Below are positions 1 to 8,866 of a DNA stretch of 64,000 nucleotides, in pieces. Where the stretch lies: assembly GCA_965205235.1 (NCBI GenBank), contig CBDBGD010000003.1, forward strand, positions 218,107 through 282,106. Reading direction: 5' to 3'. A model generated the notes under the pieces. That model was not told where the DNA came from, searched no databases, and saw only the letters and a program-made list of their open reading frames with translations. The position numbers and the translations under genes were made by a program. Position 1 is the stretch's first letter, and each line of letters begins with the position of its first letter. This DNA is from CBDBGD01 sp965205235 (GTDB lineage Bacteria > Chloroflexota > Dehalococcoidia > Lucifugimonadales > UBA1127).

Positions 1-602
1 CCGTCGTTGTCCTCCGGCCACTCGACCTTTAGGGTGACGTCCAGCAGTTCGTACGCGCCCATCAGCCGCTCCAGCTCCGCCCGGTCAACGAAGTAGTGGG
101 GTATGCCGTCCTCCACGCCGCCGACCTTGACGAAGGTCAGGTCGTCGACGCGGCGGCCGCGGCCCCAGTCGTCGGACTCCGTCGAGTTGAGGGTCACGAA
201 GAACAGCCCCGAGGGTTTCAGGACCCGGCGCACCTCGGCCAGGCACGTTTCCACGTCGGCTCGGTAGCCGTGGTAGATGACGTTCACCGCAATGGCCGCA
301 TCGAACACGGCGTCCGCGTACGGCACCGCGGTCATGTCGCTGCGCAGGACCGCGCCGTCCACGCCCCCGAGCCGCAGGCGTCGCTGCGTCTCCCGGAGGC
401 CGTCCGCCGCAATGTCCGAGGCGTGCACCTCGAACCCTTGCTGGCCCAGGTAGAGCGTGTGCCGTCCCGGCCCGCAGCCCAGGTCCAGGACCCGCGCCCC
501 ACGCGGCAGCCGGGCTGCGAACCTGACCACCTCTTCGTCAGGCTGCTCCCACGGCTCCGGCGTCTCCTGGAGCACCCGGCTCCACGGCCACCCGCGCTTC
601 AT
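1..602 (-). CDS. Class I SAM-dependent methyltransferase (3' end cut by window)
   Basis: The gene starts at ATG 602 on the minus strand and runs off the left edge, so about 200 residues are visible and the C-terminus is missing. The SAM-binding glycine loop reads VLDLGCGPGRH near residue 38, followed by an acidic residue at the end of strand 2 (ASDIA) and the post-II motif region (FDAAIAVNVIYH). A segment EVRRVLKPSGLFFVTL is typical of methyltransferase_11 proteins. The substrate cannot be inferred. It lies 13 bp downstream of the deaminase stop on the same strand, so the two are probably cotranscribed. The ribosome site (AAGG) is weak. Confidence 0.85.
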   Translation of the reverse strand, partial: MKRGWPWSRVLQETPEPWEQPDEEVVRFAARLPRGARVLDLGCGPGRHTLYLGQQGFEVHASDIAADGLRETQRRLRLGGVDGAVLRSDMTAVPYADAVFDAAIAVNVIYHGYRADVETCLAEVRRVLKPSGLFFVTLNSTESDDWGRGRRVDDLTFVKVGGVEDGIPHYFVDRAELERLMGAYELLDVTLKVEWPEDND

Positions 603-615
603 CCTTGCCAGGATC

Positions 616-1080
616 CTAGGCCCGCGGCCTCCGCCAGTCCGCCACGGCGGCGAGGCACTCGTCCACCATCACGCCGTTGATCACGGTCAGCTGGTCCTCC
701 CAGCCGCCCAGCGTCAGCAGCCGCTCGACGGAGTAGCCCTGCGCCGACGGCTCCCGACCTCCGGCGCGGGCCCCCATGACCAGCGTGCTCACCTTGGCCT
801 GGATCATGGCGACGACGCAGATGGCGCACGGCTCCATGCTCGCGTACAGCGTCGAGCCGGGAAACTCCACCCGGCGATGGGCCTGCCCGGCGTTCCGCAG
901 CGCCATGGTCTCCCCGTGCGCCGTGATGTCGTAGGTCGTCTCAACCATGTTGCGACCCGTGGCCAGCACCTCGCCGTCCTTGACCAGCACCCCGCCGAAG
1001 GGGTGGTCGCCCACCTCCAGCGCCGCCGCGGCCTCATCCAAGGCCATCTGCATGTATCGCTCGTGCTCACCTTCCGCCAT
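616..1080 (-). CDS. Nucleoside/cytosine deaminase family Zn enzyme
   Basis: 154-residue member of the CMP/dCMP deaminase superfamily, which hydrolytically deaminates nucleobases, nucleosides or tRNA adenosine. Zinc and catalytic residues are visible: H55 and E57 in AHGETMA, then C85 and C88 in EPCAIC. The HGE rather than HAE form also occurs in yeast cytosine deaminase, so a free-base substrate is possible but unproven. ATG 1080 was chosen because AAGGAGGAG precedes it. The open frame extends further upstream but only into a repeat-containing spacer. It is probably cotranscribed with the methyltransferase that follows. Confidence 0.85.
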   Translation of the reverse strand: MAEGEHERYMQMALDEAAAALEVGDHPFGGVLVKDGEVLATGRNMVETTYDITAHGETMALRNAGQAHRRVEFPGSTLYASMEPCAICVVAMIQAKVSTLVMGARAGGREPSAQGYSVERLLTLGGWEDQLTVINGVMVDECLAAVADWRRPRA

Positions 1081-1099
1081 CTCTCCTCCTTCAGCCTTT

Positions 1100-1181
1100 C
1101 GTCGTTCCTGCGCAGGCAGGAACCTCGACGCAACCCTAGAGGGCCGCATTGTACGTGTAGGGGCGGGTTTCAAACCCGCCC
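1100..1181. repeat. Two dispersed palindromic repeats (families D and C)
   Basis: The spacer between the deaminase and the epimerase holds one copy of family D (TCGTTCCTGCG, short loop, AGGCAGGAACCTCGA, 1100-1130) and one of family C (GTAGGGGCGGGTTT followed by its inverse AAACCCGCCC, 1157-1181). Both recur at several other intergenic places in this window. They look like REP-type non-coding palindromes. Confidence 0.75.
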
Positions 1182-1225
1182 ACGGGCCTCCCCGGGTGGG
1201 CCCCCAGACTCCGCAATGCAATCCC

Positions 1226-2206
1226 CTACTCGCTGAACCCGAACTCCCGCCGCCACTCCATGTACGCGCGTATCCCCGCCACAAGGTCGTACTTGTACAC
1301 CATCCCCAGCGCCTTGATGCGAGCAGGGTCCAGCGGCGGCCGGCTGAAGCCCGCGCCCACCAGCTCCGACGCCGGGGGCATGGGCTCGATGAACTTCACG
1401 TCCGGGCACGCCTCGCGGAACGCCGCCACCACCTCCTCCGCCGTGGAGAAGCCCCCGCGGGTGTCGCTGTACGTCCGGTGCGGGAGCGACGGCGCGTCCA
1501 GCACCGTTCGAATGCCCTCGGCGATGTCCAGCACATACGTAAAATCGCCGCAGGCCCGGGCCGTCACCTCGATGGGCTCGCCGCGCATCACCCTCCCCGT
1601 CCAGTCGCACATCACCCCCATGAGCGCCCGGTGCCCCGTGGGCCGCTCCATGGGCCCGTACGGCCCGCCGATGCGCACCACCGCCGAGTCGATGCCGTGC
1701 AGCTCGCCGTAGCGCAGCGTGCAGAGCTCGCTGGCGTACTTGGTGATGCTGTATAGGCCCTGCGGCAGCTGTGGGTAGTCCTCGTGGATGGGCTTGTCCG
1801 GCGGCGCAATCGCCGACCCCGAGTAGGAGCCGCCCGAGCCGATGTAGATGAAGCGGCCCACGGAGCAGGCCACGGCGTAGTCCAGCAGGTTCGCCGTCCC
1901 CACCACGTTCACGTCCACGATCTCCCGCGTCCGGGCCCGCTCCACCTCCTCCTGCACCGCCGTGAACACCGCCATGTGGATGATCCGGTCGATGTCGACG
2001 CCCGCCAGCGCCTCGGCGATGGAGGCCGCGCTGGCGATGTCCGCCTGCGCCCACTGCACCTGCGAGGCGTGGGGCGCGAGGTAGCGCCGCACCATGTCGT
2101 TGGGCGGCGCGATGTCCAGCGACACCACCTGGTGCCCGTGCTCCGCCAGTACCTTCACCACGTTGGAGCCCACAAAGCCGGTCCCGCCTGTCACCAGTGT
2201 CGCCAC
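1226..2206 (-). CDS. NAD-dependent epimerase/dehydratase (extended SDR)
   Basis: 326-residue extended short-chain dehydrogenase, likely acting on a nucleotide sugar or a related ketone/alcohol. The Rossmann motif GGTGFVGS is at residues 7-14 and the catalytic pair Y152/K156 lies in LYSITKYASE. A serine-rich stretch (YIGSGGSYSG) at 121-130 supplies the catalytic serine/threonine. The start is GTG 2206, preceded by AGGAGGCGCGTC. The exact substrate is not identifiable; the C-terminal substrate domain (DFTYVLDIAEGI) is ordinary for the family. It precedes the deaminase on the same strand, separated by a 145-bp repeat-bearing gap. Confidence 0.88.
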   Translation of the reverse strand: MATLVTGGTGFVGSNVVKVLAEHGHQVVSLDIAPPNDMVRRYLAPHASQVQWAQADIASAASIAEALAGVDIDRIIHMAVFTAVQEEVERARTREIVDVNVVGTANLLDYAVACSVGRFIYIGSGGSYSGSAIAPPDKPIHEDYPQLPQGLYSITKYASELCTLRYGELHGIDSAVVRIGGPYGPMERPTGHRALMGVMCDWTGRVMRGEPIEVTARACGDFTYVLDIAEGIRTVLDAPSLPHRTYSDTRGGFSTAEEVVAAFREACPDVKFIEPMPPASELVGAGFSRPPLDPARIKALGMVYKYDLVAGIRAYMEWRREFGFSE

Positions 2207-2659
2207 GACGCGCCTCCTAGGCCTGAGAATGCCACGGTGTGCGGATTATAGTGCAGCACGCCCTCCACGATAACCCTCCCAGCCCGCCCGCTCACCCTGA
2301 GCCTGTCGAAGGGTCGCCCTGAGCGGGCGGGCGCACCTCCGCAACCTCCATGCCCTACCTTACCCCCATGCCCACCCGAACGCGCATCGTCGTTCCTGCT
2401 CCTCGCGCCCCAGAAGGGGGAGTCCAGAGGGGGAAGCCCCCCTCTGGCAAGGGGTCTGGGGGATGTGCCCCCAGTTCTCAAAAAACCTCCGAGGGAGGGT
2501 GGGTGGGCCCAACCAATGTCGCAAGAGCAAGACTATCCTCTCCTCCGCTGGAGCCCAACTTCGCATACTGAGGGTGCAGGGCTTACCATCCACCTCGCCT
2601 TGACACGCCCAACCCCCGATGGTACAAGTGGCCCACACCCCCGCTCCGGAGGACACGCT
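2207..2659. repeat. 453-bp spacer between divergent genes with dispersed repeats
   Basis: I see no convincing gene. Copies of repeat family A (CCCTGAGCCTGTCGAAGGG, 2295-2313), a partial family D (about 2385-2400) and the large GC-rich family E (about 2405-2515, including GGGGGATGTGCCCCC and AAAAAACCTCCGAGGG) fill the left part. The right end carries the ribosome site CCGGAGGA for the amidohydrolase at 2660. Confidence 0.65.
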
Positions 2660-3787
2660 ATGGCCCACGGCATCATCTCCGCAGACTGCCACATGGACCT
2701 CATGTTCGTCCCCGATGACACCTTCACGGCGCGCGCCCCCGCTGGCTGGCGCGACCGCATGCCTCGCATCGTCGAGAGTGACGACGGCTTCGCGTGGGTG
2801 GCGGGCGAGCGCGGCGAGCTGCGCCTGGGCCCGTGGGCCAGCCAGGGCAGCCGAGTCTGGTCCGGCGTCCGCGGGCAGCACATGCGCGAGGCCGGCTACA
2901 CGCCCGAGGACCGCAGGCCCGCCAACCCGGAGCTGCGCCTCGCCGACCTGGAGCGCGACCGCGTCGACGCCGAGGTCATCTACGGCATCTTCCAGCTCCA
3001 GAACCACGTCTCCGACGGCGATCTGGTCGCCGCCTGCTTCACCGCCTACAACCAGTTCATCGCCGAGTTCTGCGCGACCCACCCCACGCGCTTCTTCGGC
3101 CTGGGCTGCATCCCCGGCCACACGGTGGAGGCCGGCGTCCTGGAGTTGGAGCGCTGCGCCCGCCTGGGCCTCCCCGGCGCCGAGTGGTCCTACGTCGACA
3201 CCTCACGCCCCGTCTGGCATCCCCAGTGGGAGCCCCTCTGGGCCGCCGCCGCCGACCACAACATCCCCCTCTCCTTCCACGTCCGCACCAAGGGCACGAC
3301 GACAACGGTCAGGTTCGAGCCGGAGGTCAACCTGGTCTCCACCGCCGCCTACAATGCCGTCGTCCAGATGCAGCTCGACGAGGCCCTGGCCTCGGTGCTG
3401 ATGTGCGGCGCGCTAGAGCGACACCCCGGTCTGCGCGTCGTGCTGGCCGAGAGCGGCGTCGGCTGGATCCCCTACGTGCTGGAGCGCGCCGACTACGAGT
3501 GGGAGGACCACATCGACGAGTACGGGCGCGCCCTCAAGACGCCCCCCAGTGAGCTCTTCCGACGCCAGATGTACGCCACGTTCCAGAAGGACTCCGTGGG
3601 GCCGGCTCTGGCCGCCCAGTGGTGCCCCGACAGCTTCATGTGGGGCTCCGACTACCCCCACGAGGACGGCGTCTGGCCGGACTCGCACGAGGCCATCGGC
3701 CGCTACCTGGGGGACGTCAGCGACGAGATGCGCCGCAAGCTGGTCCGAGACAACTGCGCCAAGCTCTACGGCATCGCTGGAGGCTAG
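2660..3787 (+). CDS. Amidohydrolase_2 family metal-dependent hydrolase
   Basis: 375-residue TIM-barrel amidohydrolase of the Amidohydro_2 type (ACMSD/decarboxylase-like). A DxH-type metal motif sits at the N-terminus (ISADCHMDL), a barrel histidine appears in LSFHVRTKG, and the terminal aspartate lies in MWGSDYPHEDG. The substrate is unknown; relatives hydrolyse or decarboxylate cyclic and aromatic compounds. ATG 2660 follows CCGGAGGACACGCT at good spacing; the open frame upstream reads through repeats and is not believed. Its stop shares the palindrome CTAG with the stop of the convergent gene that follows. Confidence 0.88.
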   Translation: MAHGIISADCHMDLMFVPDDTFTARAPAGWRDRMPRIVESDDGFAWVAGERGELRLGPWASQGSRVWSGVRGQHMREAGYTPEDRRPANPELRLADLERDRVDAEVIYGIFQLQNHVSDGDLVAACFTAYNQFIAEFCATHPTRFFGLGCIPGHTVEAGVLELERCARLGLPGAEWSYVDTSRPVWHPQWEPLWAAAADHNIPLSFHVRTKGTTTTVRFEPEVNLVSTAAYNAVVQMQLDEALASVLMCGALERHPGLRVVLAESGVGWIPYVLERADYEWEDHIDEYGRALKTPPSELFRRQMYATFQKDSVGPALAAQWCPDSFMWGSDYPHEDGVWPDSHEAIGRYLGDVSDEMRRKLVRDNCAKLYGIAGG

Positions 3788-4929
3788 CCCCGCGCGGCCA
3801 GCGCTTGCCGCAGCCGCTCGACGATGACCTCCTCGTCACCCTCCACCAGCTCGTTGCCGTTGATGCCCAGCGTGTCGTCACCGCGGTTGCCCATCCAGAT
3901 GCTGGGCTCACCGTCCATCAGCTCCTGCCGCACCTGGCCCGCCGTCACCCCCAGGGCCTCGGGGTCGAAGCTCACCCGCAGCGTCGTCGGCCACGCCGGG
4001 AGGCGGGACGGCATCAGGGAGGTTTGGACGTGGGGCAGGTCTCGCAGCCCCCGCTGGACGGTGGCCAGCTTCGCTTCGCAGGCCAGGAGTCGGTCCTCGT
4101 GGTTGATGGTGAACCACTCCTTCATCGCCGCTATGACCCCGACGGCCTCCTGCCGGTCTATCTTCATGGGCCTGCCCATGGACGTGCCGCCGCTGGCCTC
4201 GAAGCCAATGAAGCTGTTGGCCGCCACGGCGTCCACGTACTCCCGCTTCCCGCACGCTATCCCCGTCGACTGCGGCGAGCCGAAGTACTTCGCACCGAAG
4301 CAGACCAGGTCCGCCGACCGCGCCACCCTGGCGAAGTAGTCCAGCGGGTAGATCTGGTTCGCAGCGTCCACGATGACCGGCACGCCCTTCGCGTGGGCGA
4401 TCTCCACCGCCCGGTCCAGCGACACCACCGAGTCGTCCCAGTCGTGGAGGGCCAGGTAGGCCACCGCCGCTGTGTTCGGCCCTATCGCCGCCTCTAGCTC
4501 GGCCTCCGTGCACGCTTCGTCGCTGCCCACTTCCACCAGCCGAGAGCCGGGGATGGTGAAGCATCGCTTGTACAGGTAGCTCTGCTTGCGCTGGAAGATC
4601 ACCTCGTTGCGCATGCCCTCGGTGTTGGGAAGCTGGGCGATGCGAGCGGGGTCCGTGCCCGTCATGATGCCCGCCGTGCCCAGCACCAGGGCCGCTGCGC
4701 AACCGGACGTGATGTAGGCCGCCTCCACGCCCAGCGTCTCCGCGATGTACGCTCCCGACCGCTCCAGCAGTTGCTCCATCTCCACGTAGTGCTGGTTGGC
4801 CTCGTCCATCGCCCGCTGGACGGCGGGCGACATGGAGCAGCCCCCGAGCAGCGTTCGGTTCCCCTGGGCGTTGATGACCCGGCGCACGCCGAGCTCCCGA
4901 TACACGCTGTCGGCCAGCTTGGCAGCCAT
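3784..4929 (-). CDS. SelA-like PLP-dependent enzyme (fold-type I)
   Basis: 381 residues, resembling the L-seryl-tRNA(Sec) selenium transferase/YgeW-type aminotransferase family widely found in catabolic operons. The PLP site shows D188 (VIVDAANQ) and the Schiff-base lysine K214 in CFGAKYFGSPQ. The N-terminal segment RRVINAQGNRTLLGG matches the family start. True SelA proteins are longer, so this is more likely a side-chain lyase or transferase of unknown substrate. ATG 4929 follows GAGGAGAGCC. Convergent with the amidohydrolase by a 4-bp overlap and followed upstream, on the same strand, by an amidase and an NHL protein. Confidence 0.85.
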   Translation of the reverse strand: MAAKLADSVYRELGVRRVINAQGNRTLLGGCSMSPAVQRAMDEANQHYVEMEQLLERSGAYIAETLGVEAAYITSGCAAALVLGTAGIMTGTDPARIAQLPNTEGMRNEVIFQRKQSYLYKRCFTIPGSRLVEVGSDEACTEAELEAAIGPNTAAVAYLALHDWDDSVVSLDRAVEIAHAKGVPVIVDAANQIYPLDYFARVARSADLVCFGAKYFGSPQSTGIACGKREYVDAVAANSFIGFEASGGTSMGRPMKIDRQEAVGVIAAMKEWFTINHEDRLLACEAKLATVQRGLRDLPHVQTSLMPSRLPAWPTTLRVSFDPEALGVTAGQVRQELMDGEPSIWMGNRGDDTLGINGNELVEGDEEVIVERLRQALAARG

Positions 4930-5017
4930 GGCTCTCCTCCTCTCGCTGTCGGACCGAAATGCCCCCAGGGACAGGGGCCAACTCATCTGACTGGAAATCG
5001 AAATGTTTGCGAACCGC

Positions 5018-6418
5018 CTAGTCCAGGGGCGCCTGCATCGTGTGCCACGACGTGGCCTGCTGGAAGGCATGGGCTACCCGCAGCACCATAGCATCTTCAT
5101 GGCTCCGGCCCGAGACCTGCAGCCCCACCGGAAGCCCCTCGGGCGAGAGGCCGGCGGGGACGCTGAGGGAGGGCTTTCCGGTCAGGTTGAAGGGCCGGGT
5201 GTAGCTGACCTCCGTCGCCATGCCCATGGCCGAGCCGGTGGGCGTGCCGCCCCCCAGCGGGCCGGGCGGTACCCGGACGTTCGGGCCCACCAGCACGTCG
5301 TACCGTTCCAGCACGTCGGTCAGCTCCGCCTGCACCAGGCGGCGCATCTCCTGGGCCTTGTGGTACAGCCGCGACGGGATCACCGACCCCACCAGGATCT
5401 TCTCGCGGACCCCGTCCGAGTAGAGGTGGATGCGGTCCACCCAGGGCGCGTGGACCTGTGCCATCTCGCTCCAGGTGATGACGTTCCCCGCCACCGTGGC
5501 GTACTCGCCGGTCACCGGCACCGCGACCTCTTCCACCGTTGCCCCCAGGTCCTCGAGCACGGCGATGGCTGCCTTGATCAGCCCCGCCACGTCGTCGCCC
5601 GCGCCGGCGTTGAGCTCCTGGGGCACGCCCACGCGCACGCCTTGCAGCCCCTCGACGAGGCCCGACGAGTAGTCCACACGCCCGGCCCGCACGGACGATG
5701 GGTCGAGGGCGTCGTACCCCGCCAGCGCCTGCAGTATCAGCGCCGTGTCGACGGCCGTCTTGCCGAGGGGCCCGGCGTGGTCGAGCGACCAGCTCAGCGG
5801 GAAGACCCCGTAGCGGCTCACCAGGCCGTAGGTGGGCTTGAGGCCCACCACGTTGGTGTGCGACGCCGGCTGGCGTATCGACCCGCCGGTGCAGGAGCCC
5901 ACGCCCGCCAGCACCATGCCCGCGGCCACCGAGGCGCAGGAGCCACTCGACGAGCCGCCGGAAGTGTGGCCCAGCTTCCACGGGTTGTGCACCGGCCCCT
6001 TGAAGCTGCTCGACTCGCCGCCCGATGCAAACTCGGCGCAGTTGTTCTTGCCCACCAGCACGGCCCCGGCCCGGTTCATCCGGGCGATGGCAGTGCTGTC
6101 GTAGTCGGTCACGTTGTCTTCCAGCAGGCGCGACCCCGCGGTCGTCCGCACGCCCTTCGACGCGAAGATGTCCTTCACGGCGTAGGGGATGCCGTGCATC
6201 GGGCCGCGGTAGCGCCCCCGCGCGATCTCCCTCTCCGCCCGTCGCGCCGCTGCCATCGCCTGGTCGCCGCACACCGTCACGAAGGCGTGTACCTTCGACT
6301 CCACCTCGTCGATGCGATCCAGGCACGCTTGGATGAGCTCCACCGGCGAGAGGGTGCGGGCCTCGATCTGTCGGGCCGCCTCAGCCACCGTTAGGGACAT
6401 CAGGTCCGGCGTCGCCAT
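5018..6418 (-). CDS. Amidase signature family enzyme (GatA-like)
   Basis: 466 residues. The amidase-signature Ser-cisSer-Lys triad is complete: K82 in YAVKDIF, S156 in SGGSSSGS and nucleophile S180 in CTGGSIRQPAS. It hydrolyses an amide bond; related proteins include GatA, indole-acetamide hydrolase and allophanate hydrolase. No gatB/gatC is nearby, so a catabolic amidase is more likely than the tRNA amidotransferase subunit. ATG 6418 follows AGGAGGAATCGG. It lies 10 bp after the NHL-protein stop on the same strand, so these two are one transcript, probably continuing into the SelA-like gene 88 bp further on. Confidence 0.9.
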   Translation of the reverse strand: MATPDLMSLTVAEAARQIEARTLSPVELIQACLDRIDEVESKVHAFVTVCGDQAMAAARRAEREIARGRYRGPMHGIPYAVKDIFASKGVRTTAGSRLLEDNVTDYDSTAIARMNRAGAVLVGKNNCAEFASGGESSSFKGPVHNPWKLGHTSGGSSSGSCASVAAGMVLAGVGSCTGGSIRQPASHTNVVGLKPTYGLVSRYGVFPLSWSLDHAGPLGKTAVDTALILQALAGYDALDPSSVRAGRVDYSSGLVEGLQGVRVGVPQELNAGAGDDVAGLIKAAIAVLEDLGATVEEVAVPVTGEYATVAGNVITWSEMAQVHAPWVDRIHLYSDGVREKILVGSVIPSRLYHKAQEMRRLVQAELTDVLERYDVLVGPNVRVPPGPLGGGTPTGSAMGMATEVSYTRPFNLTGKPSLSVPAGLSPEGLPVGLQVSGRSHEDAMVLRVAHAFQQATSWHTMQAPLD

Positions 6419-6428
6419 CCGATTCCTC

Positions 6429-7280
6429 CTACGTCCGCGCCGCCAGCTTGGCCACGCCCCAGAAGTCGCCCGTCGTACCGGAAATCGAGCCTGTGAAATA
6501 CAGGTTCCCTCGGGCGTCACCGCACATCCCCTGGCCCGCCTCGGGCGTCTTGCCCCGAGAGAGGAGCTCGCCCCCTGCGGTGTACACCGACAGCCGTGGC
6601 ACCATGTCCGACACGTAGATGCGACCAGCGGCGTCGCCCCAGACGGCCATGGGCCGGGAGAGATCTCGCCACTCGGCCAGGAAGCCGCCCTCGCCGTCGA
6701 AGACCTGGAGCCGGAGGTTGTCCCTGTCCGCCACGTAGACGCGGTCCTGGCCGTCCACCCACAGGCCGTTGGGGATGGAGAACTGGCCGGGCCCATCGCC
6801 GGGGCTCCCCCACGAGCGAATTAGGCGACCGTCGGCGGAGAAGCGGTGCACGCACGAGTTCCCGTAGCCGTCGGCCACAAGGATGTCCCCGTTGGGCGCC
6901 ACCGCCACGCCCGAGGGGTGGTTGAACGGCGCGTGCAGCTTGGCGACGCCCGGCTCGCCCAGGCGCAGAAGCAGCGCACCCTGGGCGTCTAGCTTCAGCA
7001 CCTGGTGCGTGTCCCGGTCAGCCACCACGATGTGGTCGTCTGCCGTCGTGCAGATGCCGCTGGGGTCCGCCAGCAGGCCCTCGCCCAGGGCCCCCTGGTA
7101 GCTCCCCGACGCGTCGAAGACCAGGACCGGTGGCCCGTCGCGCTGGGTCACGTACACCGTCCCGTGGGAGTCCACGGCCACGTCGTTCGTGTGGCCGAAG
7201 TTCATCCCCGGCGGAAGAATGGCGAAGTCCTGGACGACGTCGTAGGTGTGGCTACCGGTCCCGACTACAAGTGCTTGCAT
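6429..7280 (-). CDS. NHL-repeat beta-propeller protein
   Basis: 283-residue protein made almost entirely of NHL repeats: HTNDVAVDSHGTVYVT, DPSGICTTADDHIVVAD, HPSGVAVAPNGDILVADG, IPNGLWVDGQDRVYVADR and similar, giving about six blades. Such propellers bind ligands or act as hydrolase/lyase scaffolds (for example peptidylglycine alpha-amidating lyase). No signal peptide is seen from the chosen start ATG 7280, whose ribosome site (AGGTGG) is moderate. A longer frame exists but its extra N-terminus is unlike the family. It is immediately upstream of the amidase, so a joint role in amide turnover is plausible but inferred. Confidence 0.8.
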   Translation of the reverse strand: MQALVVGTGSHTYDVVQDFAILPPGMNFGHTNDVAVDSHGTVYVTQRDGPPVLVFDASGSYQGALGEGLLADPSGICTTADDHIVVADRDTHQVLKLDAQGALLLRLGEPGVAKLHAPFNHPSGVAVAPNGDILVADGYGNSCVHRFSADGRLIRSWGSPGDGPGQFSIPNGLWVDGQDRVYVADRDNLRLQVFDGEGGFLAEWRDLSRPMAVWGDAAGRIYVSDMVPRLSVYTAGGELLSRGKTPEAGQGMCGDARGNLYFTGSISGTTGDFWGVAKLAART

Positions 7281-7425
7281 TGCGGACCACCTGGCTGAGG
7301 TGGCGGCATTATAGCGCACGCGGGAGGGGGAGGCTACGCCGGATCCGCCTCTCCCGCGCCCCCGCCTTGCCCTGCCGCACGCCGACCACCATAATGGGGC
7401 ACATCCAAACGTGGAGGAATGCACT

Positions 7426-8208
7426 GTGGTAGCCGTAAACAAGACCAAGGCAAAGATCAAGGCCGGCGGAGTGGCCTTCGGCGTCGCCGTGGGGCCCTAC
7501 GACGTCAGCGTCGTCGAGCTGGCCGGCGCAATGGGGTTCGACTTCGTTGTCGTCGACTGTGAGCATGACCTCTTCGATCCCCGGGGCGCCGAAGAGATGA
7601 TCCGCGCCGCGGACGTGTACGGCATGACCCCCATCATCCGCATCATGAACAACCCGGAGCTCATCCTGCACCTCCTCGACGCCGGCGCGCAGGGCGTCTG
7701 GGTCGCCCGCGTTAACTCCGTCGATGACGCCAAGCGCATCATCAACGCCGCCAAGTTCCACCCCGAGGGCACCCGCACCATCTTCTACCGCAGCCGCGGC
7801 GGCAACTTCGCCCTGGACGTCTCCAACGCCCGCCAGTGGACCCTCGACACCAACCGCGAGACCATGATCGGCTGCATCATCGAGGGCATCGGCGGCGTCA
7901 ACGTCCTCTCCGAAATCCTCGCCATGCCGGAGGTCGACTTCATCGACCTCGGCCCCCTCGACCTGGCCCACTCCATGGGCTGGCCCGAGCAGAGCAAGGT
8001 CGACGACATGGTCGCGCACATCATCTCCGAGTCGAAAAAGGCGGGTAAAGCCGTCACCGGCGGCGGTGGCATCGACGACCTGCCGCAGATGCTGGCCCAG
8101 GGCCGACGCATGATCACCGTCTCCCCGCGGGGCTACTTCCAGGCGGCCGCCCCCGGCTTCCTCAAGAAGGCCAGAGAGGTCGCCGCCGCCGAGGGCTTCA
8201 CGGTGTAA
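7426..8208 (+). CDS. HpcH/HpaI-type aldolase/citrate lyase family protein
   Basis: 260-residue TIM-barrel class II aldolase. Family landmarks are FDFVVVDCEHDLFDP, the arginine-bearing strand VWVARVNSVDDA, the metal-binding glutamate in IIEGIGGVN and the aspartate in VDFIDLGPLDL. Members cleave 2-keto-3-deoxy or 4-hydroxy-2-oxo acids to pyruvate plus aldehyde. GTG 7426 is chosen because GGAGGA at 7413-7418 is 7 bp upstream; the alternative GTG at 7411 would overlap that ribosome site. It stands alone on the plus strand, divergent from the NHL/amidase operon, with a possible CATAAT -10 hexamer near 7390. Confidence 0.85.
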   Translation: MVAVNKTKAKIKAGGVAFGVAVGPYDVSVVELAGAMGFDFVVVDCEHDLFDPRGAEEMIRAADVYGMTPIIRIMNNPELILHLLDAGAQGVWVARVNSVDDAKRIINAAKFHPEGTRTIFYRSRGGNFALDVSNARQWTLDTNRETMIGCIIEGIGGVNVLSEILAMPEVDFIDLGPLDLAHSMGWPEQSKVDDMVAHIISESKKAGKAVTGGGGIDDLPQMLAQGRRMITVSPRGYFQAAAPGFLKKAREVAAAEGFTV

Positions 8209-8284
8209 TCGACACCCTCTCGCCCTGGTGGGCGAAGGCGGACGGCGGGCCCGTCAGATTGCAACTCGAAGTGAGGGTCGACTC

Positions 8285-8866
8285 ATGCTGAAGCTGATCG
8301 CCCCGCGAGATCTGGCCCCGATTCCTGCCGTCGCGGCCGTGGCCCTCGTCGCACTGGCCGTCTTCGGCTGGACCGAGCGCACCGTCATCGCCGACCCGGA
8401 CGGGCTGTCCGTCCCCCACTGGCCCTGGAAGCTGTGGCAGATCGCCCCGCTGCTCATGGGCATCGGCGGCGTCTGGTGGGTCTGGCTGAGCACCCGACGC
8501 GTTCCCTGGGTCCGCAGCCTTGCGATGGGCGCACTCGCCCTGGTGGTGCTCGCCAACGGCTACAGCGACCTCTTCGGCGACCACTGGGGCAACGTCTGGC
8601 GCACCGTCAACCCGGTCTTCATCGGAGCGTCCAGCGTGGCCGCGGTCGTCCTGTGGCGGTGCGGCTGCACGGCGGGACGTGTGGCCGCATTCGTGTCGGC
8701 GGGGCTGGGCGCGCTCCTCTTCGCCAACGCCTACTTCGTCGACGACAGCGTCCTCTGGCAGATGCTCAACCCCCTCCGAATGCTCACCGCGGTCGCCTGG
8801 GCGGCCGTCGCCGGCCACGCCAACGTCGCCACACCCGAGGGCGGCGCGTCACCGGGCGAGACCTAG
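8285..8866 (+). CDS. Polytopic membrane protein of unknown function
   Basis: 193 residues with about five hydrophobic segments (PIPAVAAVALVALAVFGW, WQIAPLLMGIGGVWWVW, SLAMGALALVVLANGY, VFIGASSVAAVVLW, VAAFVSAGLGALLFANAYF). Tryptophans are common at the segment ends. No family was recognised. ATG 8285 has a GTGAGGG ribosome site. The stop codon overlaps the thiD stop on the other strand within CTAG at 8863-8866. No regulatory link to its neighbours is evident. Confidence 0.7.
   Translation: MLKLIAPRDLAPIPAVAAVALVALAVFGWTERTVIADPDGLSVPHWPWKLWQIAPLLMGIGGVWWVWLSTRRVPWVRSLAMGALALVVLANGYSDLFGDHWGNVWRTVNPVFIGASSVAAVVLWRCGCTAGRVAAFVSAGLGALLFANAYFVDDSVLWQMLNPLRMLTAVAWAAVAGHANVATPEGGASPGET

Noticed and set aside
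1170..2054. Long Gly/Arg/His-rich ORF overlapping the epimerase
   Set aside because: Typical GC-rich shadow frame; the epimerase frame carries all family motifs.
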